Positions 51,937 through 64,000 of a stretch of 64,000 nucleotides of DNA are shown here, piece after piece; position 1 is the stretch's first letter, and every line of letters starts with the position of its first letter. The notes beneath the pieces are model-generated. The model was not told the origin of the DNA, did not search any database, and was given only the letters and a program-made list of their open reading frames with translations. The translations under genes were made by a program, and so were the position numbers. Source of the stretch: Chamaea fasciata (Eukaryota; Chordata; Aves; Passeriformes; Sylviidae); NCBI GenBank assembly GCA_029207755.1, contig JARCOQ010000007.1, forward strand, positions 45,217,656 to 45,281,655. The letters are read 5' to 3'.

Positions 51937-54900
51937 TCGCGCCTCGCTCCTGCCTTCGCGGACGCCCCGAGCTGTGCCGGCCCGGCCGGCCCGCGGGGGC
52001 AGCGGGCGGGGCGCTGGCAAGAGCTCAGTGCCGCGGCTGTGAAAAGGGCTCACGTACTACCCGTGACGGGCTGTAATCCTCCGAGAGTCGGGGCCTGGAA
52101 CTGTACGTCCTACAGCCGTCATCGCACGGTGCCTCCTTATTGTAGCGGCATCGAGCGCTGCTGTGGGCAGCGCCTCAGGCTGCCAGGATCGGCCGCCTTT
52201 GCGAGGCCAACTTCTGTGCCCGCTTCTTAGTCAACTTTCATATTCTCCAAAGCTGTTATCCATGGATTATTATAATGCATCGTACCCTTTGTGTACAGCA
52301 TCCCACGGCGTGTGGCTGTAGATCCAAGTGTTTTGGTTTGGAGGGATTTTAGTGCAAGCGTAGTTGAAAAATAAAAGGCTCAAAAGTTTTAAAGGTCTTA
52401 TAAAGTGATTCTTCACCCACATTTAACCATCCGTGGGCTGCTCTGGTGCCCTGTTCCTATGAATAATCCTAGGGGCACTTGTCTTCCATGAAAAAAAGGC
52501 ACCAACAAGCAAAAATGTTTGCATGAGCCAACTGTGGTTCTTGGAAAATACCTAAAATATTTTTAGATATGACCTGGATTACATGCATAATGTAAAACAA
52601 TGGTAGGAATTATTCGGTGCTGCACCGGAATGTCGAAATCATACATCGCTGCATAAAATCAGAGCAATTTGAGATAACAAATAGCAATTTGACATGTTGT
52701 GTTGCATCTCAGTGTCAGTTCCAATCTTTGGAGACTGTGACAGATGCCACTTCAGAAGATGTCTGATATCAAACTACAGTTTGAACATAAATTCTAATAC
52801 TATATGGGATTATGAAATTCAGAGCAAAAACTATTGCACCTAATTTTTATGCTCTCTGTGTAGTGTGAAGGCAGTTCTATGACAAATACATCCTTTTTCT
52901 GACTTCTTACAAAATAGTCAGAAATACTTGTCAAAATACTATCATAGACAGTCAGCATGCCGATTGTCTGTTGACTGTGAAAAGGGAATAAATAGCATAC
53001 AGGATCTAAATTTCATTCAGGTTGCAGGAAGCTTTGCTTGAATGACTTCTGTTTAATAAAAAATGTTCAAACCCAGAGAAGAATTACCGTGTCTGTTAAA
53101 TTGGGGAGCCATTGCTTGTCTGCATAGGAGGTTACAATGAAGGCAGAAATGTGTGGCTGAACAGTCCAATGTGGGGTTTCTCAGGCACGCAAGAAGGATC
53201 CTTACAGAGCAAGGATTAGCACGGGCAGAGAAACTAATACACTGAGCTGAGCTGGAAATCTCTGTGCCTGAGCAAACTTGGCAGAACAGCCACTGGGCTG
53301 CTTGCAGTTCATGAAAACGGGAGAACACATCGTATTTATGGTTTCTCAAAAGAGTTGTATCTAAAATGTTAATACAGAAAAGGTGGGATACACTATTCCA
53401 TGTCCTGGTTGTATGCTGTGCAAAGTTTCTTGTTCGGCTTAGTCTGATCATTTCAAAGACAGAACGAAAATTTTACGCTTCTATCAGGCCTTGTTTTGCC
53501 TAGTGAGAATACTGGGATTTTTTTTTTTTTAATATATTGGAATATATAGGATTTGTGTGTAGGTCTTGTCAAAGTTCAGATGAGGCTGAGATTTTTTTAC
53601 CCTGCTAGAAATATCAAGGAATTAATCTGCTATGCTTTTCTCTAATTCCAGGTATAAACCTTGAAGTTATTTACTGTTGTAATTTCAGGAGTCAGTTAAT
53701 ATACTCACAGATTTATAGTATGACCTCAAATAATCTGAATACTGTAATTTTAAACCAGCTTTGTTGTTTAAATGCAATCTCATTGGGCTGTTTAATTCCC
53801 ACAGCCAATGGGGGGACATACCTGAAGAGCAATACCTAACAACATCGTGCCCTTCATTTTAATTAGTGATACACATTTGTGCCACTTTTATCTTACAGCA
53901 GTGGGGAACTCGTCATTGCTGCTGCATGGAAGCTGCTGTTAAATTTAGGCAGTTTGCACAGGCTTCTAGGATTTTAAAACAAAATTTAAATGCTTCACAA
54001 CACTGTCTCTTTAAGATTTTTCCTGCATTATAGGAAGTCCTTGCATTAATCTGACTAGAGCTGACAGGGTGTTAACACAAAGACTTGTAAAGTACTTTTT
54101 TATTACTATTCCTTCATTTGCCACTTGAACATACAGCTTATTAAACTTACTAAATTATTAGTTTGGTAGCACCAGTTTTTTAGAAGCTGAAGCTTTCTTT
54201 TATCAACACGAAAGATGAAAAATAACCTAGCTATGTCTTCAAAGAGGGAAGGACGTTTAGAAATTTAATTTGAATCATAGTAATGTTAACTGAAATTGGG
54301 AAGTGTTAATCACTGTTCTTAACTTTTTACCAAATTAAAACCATCACTCAGTAAATCTCTTAAAACCTATCCTTAATTTAACCATTAGTCAGATAGTCTA
54401 TTAAGTGAGTGTTAGTCACTTGATGTGCTTATATCCTGACTCCATTCAGCAAATAAGTTAAATTTTTTTAATGACTTAAATGCCTAATTGGTCCCATTTT
54501 ATCAAGGATTTCTTTCATGCTTCAAGTGAAATACCTGTTAAAGTGAACAGTGTTCAAACCATTAACTCTAGTAGCTTCTTTGCTCCAGCTTATATCCTGC
54601 AGCTTTCTCTGAAGCCCAGGGAATCAAGGTTTCCCTGCTCTCCATTCTGGGTGAGGCTGGCTGTGCATTAGAGTTTTGGTGATGTATTTCCAGGTAGAAA
54701 TAGGTGCTCGTGCATGAGCAAGGGGGCATCCTTGTAGGTGCAGATTATACTAGCAAAATATATTTTTTCCCATATATGTAGAAGAATCTATATATAGTGT
54801 GTCTATACATTTTGGTGTTAAATACATGTTTTCTCTATGGGCCAGTTGGATAGTAGATATTGAGACAACTTCAGACTTCATGGGGTGATGTAATGTAGAA

Positions 54901-55257
54901 TTTCATGTAGCAGTAGAAGCCAGCACACACATTGGCTGTGTAGGGTGTGCTCATGAGCCAGTGTTCTACCACCCTTGATTAACAGCACCCTTCCCCCCGG
55001 GGAGATGTTGCAGCACCTGGCAGCATCTGCTCCTGGATTACCGTAAGTGTCTTGTGCAGGCGCAGCTATCCAGGGAACTCAGGTTAGTAACCGTTTAACA
55101 CAGAAGTTTCTAAACTGTGATATGAATACTGATTGTTGTTCACATATCACTGAGTAGCAGCATACAGTCTCTTGTGGAATACCACCCCTCACACACCCTC
55201 CTGGAAAACCAAAAACTGCTGGTGCCACTGCTGATTCTAGAGGTGCTGCCCAAGCCA

Positions 55258-55590
55258 GTGATCACAGAATTGTTAAGGCTGGGAAATACCTGTAAGTTCA
55301 TCAAGTCCAACCATCAACCTCGCACCACCACCGTGTTCACCATTAAAGCATATCCTCTGGTGCCATACCCACATATTTTTTGAACATTTCCAGGGCTGGT
55401 GACTCCACAGCTTCCTCAGGCCATCAGTTCCAGTGCTTTGCAACTCTCTCAGTGAAAAAAGTACCAAATATGTAATCTAAACCTCCCCTGGCAAAACTTG
55501 AGGCTATTTCCTCTCATCCTGTCACTTGTTACCAGGGAGAAGAGTGTGATACCTACCTCATCACAGCCTCCTTTCAGGTACTTGTAGCAA
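55258..55590 (-). mobile_element. CR1 LINE 3' fragment, minus orientation
   Basis: Read on the plus strand, the region follows the reverse complement of the CR1 3' end: ATCACAGAATTGTTAAGGCT, TCATCAAGTCCAACCATCAA, CCAGGGCTGGTGACTCCACA, CTAAACCTCCCCTGGCAAAA, TTGAGGCTATTTCCTCTCAT, ending CTCCTTTCAGGTACTTGTAG. The terminal octamer repeats are lost. It is a 5'-truncated copy in SPATA7 intron 1, antisense to the gene. Confidence 0.9.
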
Positions 55591-58500
55591 ACTGATATAA
55601 ATTCATTTGCTTTTGACTGCAGGTCATTTCACAAAATGTGCTACTGACACACACAGCTGATTGTTTCTGCTTTTGGAGCATGAATAGAGCAATAGCTTGC
55701 ATCCAAAACTTCCCTTGCTGAAGCCTCTAGCTAGAAAAATTTTCACGAGTATTTTTCAAGAGTTATTTAATCAGATATGACTCAAGGCTACTGTACAATT
55801 TCATTAGATTCCTTAACTTTTTCAGAGGAGGGCTTGACTCTTGAAACTGAAATACAATTTTGGTTGTGTGATTTTAATTTACATAGAATACTGTAAGATT
55901 ATGAATTCTAAAGGTCTGAGAGACCTAACTCTTAGGCATTGAGAGTATTTGTAAAGAAGGGCTTTTGTGTAATCCACCATAATAAGTGTATAAATAGCAC
56001 CCATGTAATTAATGGCTTAGAAGGTTATGTATAGGGCATGTCAGGGGGTGTATCATTTTCATCATATTTTGCCTCTGACACAAATGATCCCATGCAAAAT
56101 TCAGATGGAACATTTGGGACTTTATTTCAAAATTGGAACAGTGTGATTTCCTGGATTTCTATTCGTTGAGTTTTGCTTCAGGAAATTTAGATAATATGAC
56201 TTTTCTTTCTGCTAGTGAATTCTGCTATTTATTAACAAATCTTAAATGTGATTCTTTTAAAGATGGCTTCACATGTGAGACCCAGGATTGATAAGAGTTT
56301 TGTTGTCAGTGAAACCAGAAAGGGTTCCAAGAGGCTTCTGTTTCACTTGGTTGAACAGGAAAGAAAATACAGGTGTGATTATGACATGCTTGTTTTGCCT
56401 CACTGTAACTTTCAAATAAAATGGAGTACTCTCTGCATTCAGTAAGTGGCTAAATCTGAAGCCCTGTTTGAAGGTCTCTCATGATGGCATAGGTGCTGCA
56501 GAAAATTAGTGGAGACTTGCCATGTTTTCACCTGTGTTCTTCATCTTAAGGAGTCAATGGGTGGGTCACTGCTCTCTGCTGGCTTTTTTGTCTATCCAGT
56601 TCTGCATCCATTTGCCTACTTCACCCATCTGTGGCTGGATAGGAGAAACCCAACAAATCAACACACATTTTTTAGAGAAACTCAATTTGTTCTGTGTTCA
56701 TTCCCAGATATGTAGGTAGAGGGTAAGAACTAAGCAGCCAAGGATAAGCAACCAGAGAAGCTTAAACTAGATGAACAATTTTAGTTCCTATTCCTGGCAC
56801 CTCATCAGCCACAGCTGAGCAACAGGAGGTGTTTGAGGGGAGGAATGGCCGCAGGTAAGGAAGAGGCACCAAAGTGGGGACATTGAAATGAGTTTAGGGG
56901 GGTGGTACAAAGATGTAAGCTACATGAGTAGGAGAGCTGGCCTCATTAGTAGTGCTGCTAATAGAATATGGGAGATTTTCAAGCATATCATGCTAATATG
57001 AAGGGAAAATAGTTAAAATAGAAAAAATTAGTTTCAAATTTAAATAAAGTTTTAATCCAATGAGGATTTTTGTAACTGGGTTAATCTTTTCATGTACTCT
57101 GAGCTATGAGTCTTTACTCTGTGTATTTCTGTGTTGTATTCCTATATAAAACAGTTTCTGTAGCATAAAGAATTAATGCATACTCTGGTTTGAAAATTCT
57201 CCTAGTACCAAAAGGAGAGAAAATACGTATTTCAGGTTGTAATTTACTTCCTTTAAGTATGACCTTGTCAGACATACTAGATAAGATGCTTAAAGGAGTT
57301 TCCATCACTGCTCAAAGTCATTTGGGATTTCACAGAGATTATTTAAACCAGTTTTGTTCTTTCCTCAGCATGTGTATAGCATAATGTGTATAGCATTAGT
57401 GCTGTAGTGTACTGTTAGTTGTATAGAGTTAGAAGAGTTAATTCGTAGCAGAAAGTCCACTGAAATAAGGGTAGAATAAGGGTGGTAGTGATAGACATCC
57501 TTGACTTGCATGACATTCACAGCACAAACTTTCTGCCTGTTGTTGCCCGAATTACCCACTCATACAAACATGTCTCTTTAACTATTTCTGGTTTAGAGCA
57601 TTGAGCTATTAGGGAAGAAAAAAAAGGAAGAAAAGGAGTTGGCAGTGAAAGCAACAAGAATACCAAACCTTTATAACCTCACTGTAGTGGCTAGAGTGTT
57701 TGCAAAGCATTTGTCAGCTTGCGTCCTTATCAGGCTCACAGGGATCAAATCCCCAAATCTTATGCAAATGGTGCAGTTCTAGGCTGGTAGAGACAGCGGT
57801 GCTTTCTACATTGCCACTGTAGAGCTAGGAATGCCAGAGTCCTGGAGCCACCAAAAAACCAAACCACCACACAAAAGGGTGACAGTGATAAGCATTTTCT
57901 TCTAGAACAGCTGGGGAGATCTGGGGTCTAAATCCGCCTGGGGCTGAGGGTTGTTTTAACCCAGGCTAAGGGCTGGGAGCTGCCCTTTGGCAATTCCAGT
58001 GTTCACAGGTCTCTACACAGTTAAGGTTTCATGTCTTGTAGTGCTAGATTTAGATGTCTATATTCAATATCATACCTAAGGTCTCTGTATTTTTATGGAT
58101 TATCTTTTAAGTAGCAAGTCTTGATGGGTGAGGGTAGCATGATAGGTTGATTTATTTATTTAACTTTTATTTGCTGTGACTGAAGTACATGCTTGTTATA
58201 AAAATAGTCTAATACTTGTGTTTAAAATCTTTTCTGGGAGAACATGGTAATGAAAGACTGGGCTTCTTTCCAGTACATTCCAAATCTGAAATGGCTAATT
58301 CTGCATGTCCACTAACAACCAGGAAACAAAGTAAACCACCAATTTTAATCATTTTTAATACTGAAAAATCAGAAATTAAGATAGCATGCATTTTAAATAA
58401 AAATATAATTTAGACAAAATATCTTTCAATTCTCTTTGGATTAATGTAGTTATTACTTATGTTAGATACCAGCTGGAAAAAAATTTAGAGAAAGTTTTTT

Positions 58501-59239
58501 TGGTTTTGTTTTCATTGTTGCTTAGTGTCATAGAAGGAACTAAAATACCAAATAAATTTTTAGAAGTATTTAATTTGTTTGCTCTCTGTACTTTAGGAGA
58601 ACACTGTGTGGAAGTCCTGATTTTATATTCAGTGTGGACACTGCACTTACATCTATCTATAAGGAAATTTACGTTTAGATCAGATAGTTACATATGTCAT
58701 ATATCAAGGATATTTTTGTAGTTATCCCCCCGTTTTTTGCTGTATATTTGACTAACTGTAAATTATTGAAAATCCCACCTTTTCCTTTAAAATTTTCTTC
58801 ACGTAGCTAAGCCTTCAGTTTGTTTCTGCTGTTGTACAAATAACTGAAAGCACAGCCTGAATCCAAAGAAGTACCCATTCGAGTCAAAAGGCAACTTGAA
58901 ACTATAGTTGTGAAACTTTTGACCATTAGCACTTTCTGCCTTCAGTAAGGTAGAAAGAGCCTGCACATATCAAATTCTCCAGTTTCTTCTCTGACATTAG
59001 CAACATGCTTCTTCATTATAAGAGTGATTTCTGTGCCGTCTATATGTACATAGTCAAAATAGAGGGCACAGAAATATTTTTTATTTCTCCCGACTGACGC
59101 TTTTTGACAGCTTTTCTTGCCTATGAAATACTGATGCCAACTTCTTTTTTCCTCCCTTCTCCTTCCCCGCAAGCCGGATTCAAATTAATTGTAAAGGACA
59201 AAACCAACAGACAGTAATTTTCCCGGTAGAATTTCCACT

Positions 59240-59253
59240 GTGCCATCTGCTGG
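59240..59253 (-). promoter_or_regulatory. CTCF-consensus motif in SPATA7 intron 1
   Basis: The minus strand reads CCAGCAGATGGCAC, which fits the CTCF core consensus CCASYAGRKGGCRS at all 14 positions. It sits 7.9 kb downstream of the SPATA7 start codon. A motif match alone does not prove occupancy. Confidence 0.45.
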
Positions 59254-61661
59254 TGGTGCAAAGCAAGTGGACATTGTAAAGTCCGGTGTTCCTGCAGTGC
59301 TGAACAGTTGCGTCTGCAGCTGAAGGCACTAAAGGCAACAGGTTCCTGAGTGTCCCTGATGGTGTTTAACACGGGACAGAGTCATTCATCTTACTTGAGT
59401 AGAATCAATTGTAGAGAGAACAGTGTCTGTTCTTTTTAAAGTGATCATGCTTGCCTTTCTAGGATTCTGTTACATAAGGGTGAGTTAGAGGTGGTACTGT
59501 AAATATTTACCACAATACCACAGGTGCTTCCCTCTGGAATTATAGCCTAGCTCTGAAGCACAGAAAACAGTGGAATATTTAGGTTACTTGAGCAATTGTG
59601 AATGAAACACTTCTGATTCTCAGTTGTCTGCTGCAATCCAGGTTGCAGGTATATATGCATGCAGGTTTTTATCATTAGAGAAAATTCTATCAACTGAATT
59701 TTATAATATAACATTCAAGTTCTCCCAAAGACTTGCATTCTTCCACCACCTGCATATTGTAAATTCTGGAAGTCACGGGTTTCAGGATGGATCCAGCAAG
59801 ACTGTGAATACCACTTGTATGTAATAGTGTATGGTAGAGAAATATAATATTTTAACAGGAAAGAAAGGCTTTATTGGCAAAGGTTTACAGTCATTGTGGA
59901 AACGTTCTGAATCTAATAAATTCTTGCTGTATGTTCGGAATTTTAATATTTGAAAAATAGCTTACCGTGTTTCCATATGTGTGTTAAAATCACAAACAGT
60001 ATAAAGTTAAAACAATTGCAGGATAGTGTTGAAAAAATGTCCCATAGCATTTTCATCTTATTTTTCCTTTGTCCATTTTCAACTGCTGATCTGGCATCTT
60101 CCCAGCAAAAAGAGTGGGAGCACTGGTTTTGCAAACACCACAGCTAATACTGTAAATCCATAGAAGTCTGTACTGTATAAAGGCTGGCTTTTCAAAGTAT
60201 GAAAGTACCAAGGTTGCCCTGGTATTTTTTGTGCTTTGTAAGAAAGGAGATTCAATCTATTGATCTGTATTTAATGTCATTTCACAACAGGGAAAAATTA
60301 TTTTCTTTTTTTTTTTTTCTTAAGAAACTTTTTATGGCCTCCTATACTAGTCCTAGTCATTCAAAACTTAGTGCAGTATGGCTTTTTTAATGAGGCCTTT
60401 GGAGAAAAAATGTTAAAACATTGTTAAATGAATAGATTTGTTTTGCTGCAATCTCTACTAATTAGTATTGAAGACACCATGTTAACCATCTTGTGCAACA
60501 TGCTGTTGAACTTGAAAACAAAGCTGTATACCATAGTAGTTATATATGTAATTGCAATAGTATTTTAACAGTCACTGTGTAACAGTGGGAAATGAAGGAG
60601 AAGCCCTGGACAGCCAGGTGCTGGGCATGCAGGAAATAAACTATGAGAGGTGGGATTGAAAACTTTTACGATGTGTGTCATCATGGCTTCCTGTGCCCCC
60701 CAGTCAGTTTGTAATGGTGCCTGTCTTTATTACCCCAGCTAAGGTCACTGGGAAGAGATTCCCTTTCATACTGGATAGGTCCAGTGTGCTTCTTCATGTG
60801 ATGAAAGGAGGAAAGCTGGAGGTCAGCAGGAGCAGGAGAGCAGTCGAGCTGCCCACTTCACCTGTGTGGTGGTTGCAGACTCTTGAACTGGCAGCTGGGA
60901 AATATGATGGGAATGGGAAGACCACGAGGACCTTGATAGTTAATAGTAATAAATTTGTAGAACTTGTCTGTACAGGTTTAGAGTTAATGTTAAGTGTGGT
61001 TGCTATATTTACCCTGTTAAAAAAAATCTCTTTTTTTGGTTTACATTTTATATACCTTGGATGCTTTAAAGCAATGCTCTGTATTCACTAGTATTTGTAG
61101 TCAGGCGTATCTCCTGCTCAAATTTGTTCTAAAACTGTTGCAGATTCTTAATTAGTTCCTGTGCCAATTTTTAAATCTTAGGTTACATGACAGCCAGTGG
61201 TTTTCAGTGAGGAGATGCAGTTCTTTTAATCCATATTCTTTCATTTTTCAGAACAACTGGTTTAGTTGTTTTTGTCAGCATCTCCACTTGTCTGTGGAGT
61301 TCCCAGTCTATCCAAGTGCCATGAATGGGAACTTTGAAACAAATTGGAGGTTAGCGTAGAAACAGAACAGTGGCCATATCTCTGTATAGTTTAATGTCCA
61401 GCATAAAGTTCAGATTAAAGTGTTTTGATGGTCTGTTCTGCTATTTAACTCCCTTACCCACTGAGATTGTATCTTGGTGTTTAGATTAAGTTATTTAACT
61501 ACACTTGTAGTTCAGTGATTATAAAATGCTTGAATAAGGTTTTGGAAAAGACCCATTAGAACTATTCATGCATTCTTTGGAGAAAGACTTTATCTTGTCT
61601 ATAAAAATAAGTGTGGGGATTTTTCTTTAACTTTTGGGTTTTGTTTGATGTTTTGTTAAAG

Positions 61662-61733
61662 TGCATGGATGCTCAGCTGTTGTCGTTCCCAGATGTGGTC
61701 CATGTAAAGGACACTTAAGTACTAAGAGTAATG
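61662..61733 (+). CDS. SPATA7: SPATA7 coding exon 2
   Basis: A 72-nt exon runs between TTAAAG| and ATG|GTAAGT. With the phase-1 G of exon 1 it reads VHGCSAVVVPRCGPCKGH and then LSTKSN. Human SPATA7 has SVLPRYGPPCLFKGHLSTKSN here, so the conserved end is clear, with three residues missing from the bird version. Acceptors at 61675 or 61692 were considered, but only 61661 gives the phase that continues exon 1. The exon is symmetric (phase 1 to 1). Two cysteine pairs appear across the exon 1-2 junction (CPVHGC and CGPC) that the human protein lacks. Confidence 0.9.
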
Positions 61734-62408
61734 GTAAGTAATGTGCACTCTTATAAGAAGGTCGACTCGGTTCCTTTTATGTGAATTAATTGATTTTATG
61801 CTTAAAATGTTTTCATTTAAACTTTTGCATCGAGTTTATTTGGAGAAGTTAATAGTACTTACATTTGGTATGCATCACTGAAAATACTTTCAAGGAGTAA
61901 GTTTTGCCTTGACTGTACTGCTGGCTACAAATTGGTAGCAAGATTAACAAATATATAAAGATGTCCCATCTTTATTAGCTGTAATATACATATACACATA
62001 TATATAAATGTTTACCACATTAAAAAACCCCTGAGGTTAAATATGTTCCTTTAGAGTCAGTAGTTTATATGGGCTAGTGTATGTTTCTGTGCCATACTGA
62101 CACCTCAGATACCTTTTTTTCTCAAAAGAACATAGAGTGAAGAAACAGGAAGTTTCCACATTAACATTTTCATAGCACAATTTCAGCCACTTTTGCAGCT
62201 ATTTATTGAATTAATGGCTCATTGGGGAAAGAAAAAGGAGACAGGATGATTTCATGTGGTAGTAACTGGTAAAAAAATACTGCCTTTGAGCAAAGAAGTT
62301 AAACAGTGTTTTAAAGTTTGTGATTTTGAATTGCAGTTAAGAACTGCTTAAAATTTTATTATTTTTTTGTTTGCCTTTCTTATGTTCAGATGTATTTTAA
62401 TGTTACAG
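61734..62408 (+). other. SPATA7: SPATA7 intron 2
   Basis: A 675-bp AT-rich intron, GTAAGT to TTACAG, with TA-rich low-complexity DNA near 61983-62010. Nothing else seen. Confidence 0.88.
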
Positions 62409-62501
62409 CTTTCTGCATTGACTCTGCTCGAAATCTAACTAGTCAATACCTGATCAGAGATCACATGGTGTTTCATTACAACAGAATTCTTTCAGCCAAA
62501 G
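62409..62501 (+). CDS. SPATA7: SPATA7 coding exon 3 (cassette exon)
   Basis: A 93-nt exon runs between TTACAG| and AAAG|GTAAAA and encodes AFCIDSARNLTSQYLIRDHM followed by VFHYNRILSAK. It aligns well with the human stretch that runs from NAFCTDS to HYNKILSAK, which is 96 nt there. It is phase 1 at both ends, so skipping keeps the frame; a human SPATA7 isoform omits the matching 32 residues. The conserved Arg/Lys-Asp/Asn-His-Met...His-Tyr-Asn pattern is the strongest evidence in this window for the gene's identity. Confidence 0.96.
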
Positions 62502-63394
62502 GTAAAAATATGCGTATATGAATTAACTGTCTCCCTCTATATTTAGCTCAATCTCTCAGAATAGGCTCGTACCAAGAAGGAGTGAACTGGATTGTAGGAA
62601 GTTTACTATTCTTCCTGTTTCATACTCAAACACATGTCAGCAAGGAGATGTGGCTGCAACTTTGGTAATACTTTTGTATTATAGAGATGGGAGGTTTTGT
62701 ATGAAAACATTTTCCTTAAGTGTTACCAAAGCTACTCCCTTCATTTTAGAGCACTTTGTGCTGCATTGGCTTCATTCTGCTTTTGATGAAATAATGAATT
62801 ATGAAATAATATGCTGAACTGAAAGTTATAGTGATAGTCATAACACCAAACATACAGAAATTATTTTAGAGTGAAGGCAGAACATTGCTAGTTAAACTCA
62901 GATCACTATGTCTTTTTAAATTATTTTTTATTTTTATTTCAAAAAATTCATAATCTTTTGCGTATCTTGCAATGAATAGTAATAGCAAGTTCTAAGGACT
63001 GTGAAAATTGTCCTGTGTGTTTGCAAATGAGAAAGTCATCTTACTGACAGAGTCCATACTCTCAAATACAATAATCACAATGTTATCTCTCATGTAACAC
63101 ACTCAGTATCCTCAGGTAGGCAATAAATGCCATCAGAACAAAAGATACTGAAACCTTTTGAAAGGAGTCTTCATTTAAGTGATGATTCTTCCTTTAAATA
63201 TGTGTTTTACCCAGACAGCTTTATCTCTCAAATCCTGTGATCATATTAGTATCAACCTAATATTTAAGTACACAGTAGCTAGCATGTTTTAAAATAGTCT
63301 TTGTTCTGTGTTGGTTTATTACTTTATTTTTCTAGCTATCACATAAGCTAAGTAATGCTGAATCACTGACATTTGGTGGTTTTCGTATTTTCAG
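62502..63394 (+). other. SPATA7: SPATA7 intron 3
   Basis: An 893-bp AT-rich intron, GTAAAA to TTTCAG. Nothing else seen. Confidence 0.88.
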
Positions 63395-63442
63395 CAGCTG
63401 TAGACTGTTCAGTGCCCAAAAGTAGGTTGACCTGCATCAAAC
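63395..63442 (+). CDS. SPATA7: SPATA7 coding exon 4 (last exon in window)
   Basis: A 48-nt exon runs between TTTCAG| and AAAC|GTAAGT. With the preceding G it reads AAVDCSVPKSRLTCIK; human SPATA7 has AAVDCSVPVSVSTSIK. It is again phase 1 to phase 1. The next human segment (YADQQRREKL onwards) is not found before 64000, so the rest of the gene lies past the right edge. Confidence 0.94.
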
Positions 63443-64000
63443 GTAAGTATTTGTTATTGGTTGGTTCTGCAAATGCTTCTGTAAAACTATCTTAGCAAAA
63501 GAACTAGTGAAAAGTAACAATAGCATATAAACCATAATGGGGCATTCATGTGTCTGCTTGTTTATTCAGCTTTCACATCCTCCTACAGCTACTTGGACAT
63601 GCATTCGATCTGTATCAAATGGAATGCTGGAGAGATGGATCTGGGCTGTCAGTAATTAGTTGTGCTTAGGATGACTATTCATTTGTCAACAAAAGTGTCT
63701 CAACTGCAAGAGATAGGATAATCATAAGTAACTGGTACAAATGCATAGACAAAAATCCTGGACCTTTCCTTAATAAAAGCCTTTGAGGATTTCTCTCACT
63801 GCTTAATGTGTGCATGTAACTGTTTAGTTGGGTTGTTTTTTTTTTTCTGATCTGCTTTCTTTTATATGCTGTTCCACCTGACTGAGATTCTTTTACAAAC
63901 AGATAAGAAACTCTGCCATTTAGGCTGAAAGTTTTGCAAGAGCTAATTCCATAGGAAACTTACTTTCATATTCATTGTTGGTCTCACTTACTTCAAGGTA
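63443..64000 (+). other. SPATA7: SPATA7 intron 4 (start)
   Basis: Begins with a strong GTAAGT donor and runs to the edge of the window. The next exon was looked for and not found. Confidence 0.85.

Larger units (their letters stand above)
51020..52080 (+). promoter_or_regulatory. SPATA7: CpG island: SPATA7 promoter, first exon and start of intron 1
   Basis: Very GC-rich and CpG-dense DNA, with AT-rich sequence on both sides, surrounds the SPATA7 start codon. It contains an X-box-like RFX site, two in-frame candidate ATGs and, in its downstream half, a 40-bp minisatellite. Long open frames on both strands (one of 434 codons from 50772) come from the absence of stops in GC-rich tandem repeats and are not genes. 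The island may also fire in the opposite direction, but no minus-strand exon could be recognised. Confidence 0.8.
51386..61661 (+). other. SPATA7: SPATA7 intron 1
   Basis: A 10.3-kb intron. Its first 700 bp belong to the CpG island and include the minisatellite; the rest is AT-rich. It also contains a CR1 fragment (55258-55590) and a CTCF-like motif (59240-59253) in a patch with scattered CpGs and no recognised repeat. Stretches 52080-55257 and 55600-59000 show nothing else I can name. Confidence 0.8.

Noticed and set aside
50772..52076. A 434-codon open frame on the plus strand, and long frames on both strands across the same DNA
   Set aside because: The frames run through a GC-rich CpG island and a 40-bp tandem repeat that is open in several frames at once. 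The composition is Gly/Pro/Arg/Ala with a 40-residue periodicity, and the real SPATA7 exon 1 uses a different frame.
53053..53451. A 132-codon minus-strand frame
   Set aside because: No recognisable domain, no splice-site context, and base composition like the surrounding intron.
61676..61733. Alternative acceptors for SPATA7 exon 2 (after 61675 or after 61692)
   Set aside because: They give phase 0 or phase 2 starts that do not fit the phase-1 donor of exon 1; the acceptor at 61661 fits.

Overview
The window looks like bird nuclear DNA, probably from a songbird (lower certainty). The gene pair is vertebrate: exons of KCNK10 (TREK-2) and SPATA7, neighbours on human 14q31, can be read directly. 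The repeats are avian: three CR1 LINE fragments, one ending in the CR1 octamer ATTCTATG, and three LTR-like relics of types I recall from bird genomes. Most of the window is AT-rich intron or intergenic DNA, and almost every open frame of 60-130 codons is chance.

Layout. Positions 1-8176 are a KCNK10 intron. 8177-8505 (minus) is the KCNK10 exon for the variable N-terminus, transmembrane helix 1 and the start of the cap. 8506-31649 is the 23-kb first intron, with a CR1 relic near 12.3-13.4 kb and an LTR-like relic near 16.9-17.8 kb. 31650-31701 (minus) holds the start codon and first 17 codons of the KCNK10 isoform beginning MKFPIE, beside a CpG island at about 31.85-32.98 kb. From 33 to 51 kb lies the spacer between two head-to-head genes. 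It contains an unexplained GC-rich frame at 37 kb (proline/serine stalk, transmembrane segment, basic tail), two more LTR relics and several homopolymers.

SPATA7 occupies the right part on the plus strand. A second CpG island (about 51.02-52.08 kb) holds coding exon 1, an X-box-like RFX site suited to a ciliary gene, and, just inside intron 1, a 40-bp minisatellite of eight copies in an ABABABAA order. Exons 2, 3 and 4 are at 61662-61733, 62409-62501 and 63395-63442. All junctions are phase 1, so the three internal exons are each symmetric. The gene continues past the right edge.

The two genes are unrelated in function: KCNK10 encodes a two-pore potassium channel, SPATA7 a photoreceptor connecting-cilium protein. 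They share only a divergent arrangement about 18-20 kb apart. I found no tRNA, rRNA, CRISPR or bacterial-type system and no convincing new molecular system. The best leads are the SPATA7 promoter architecture (X-box, two start codons, minisatellite) and the 37-kb frame.
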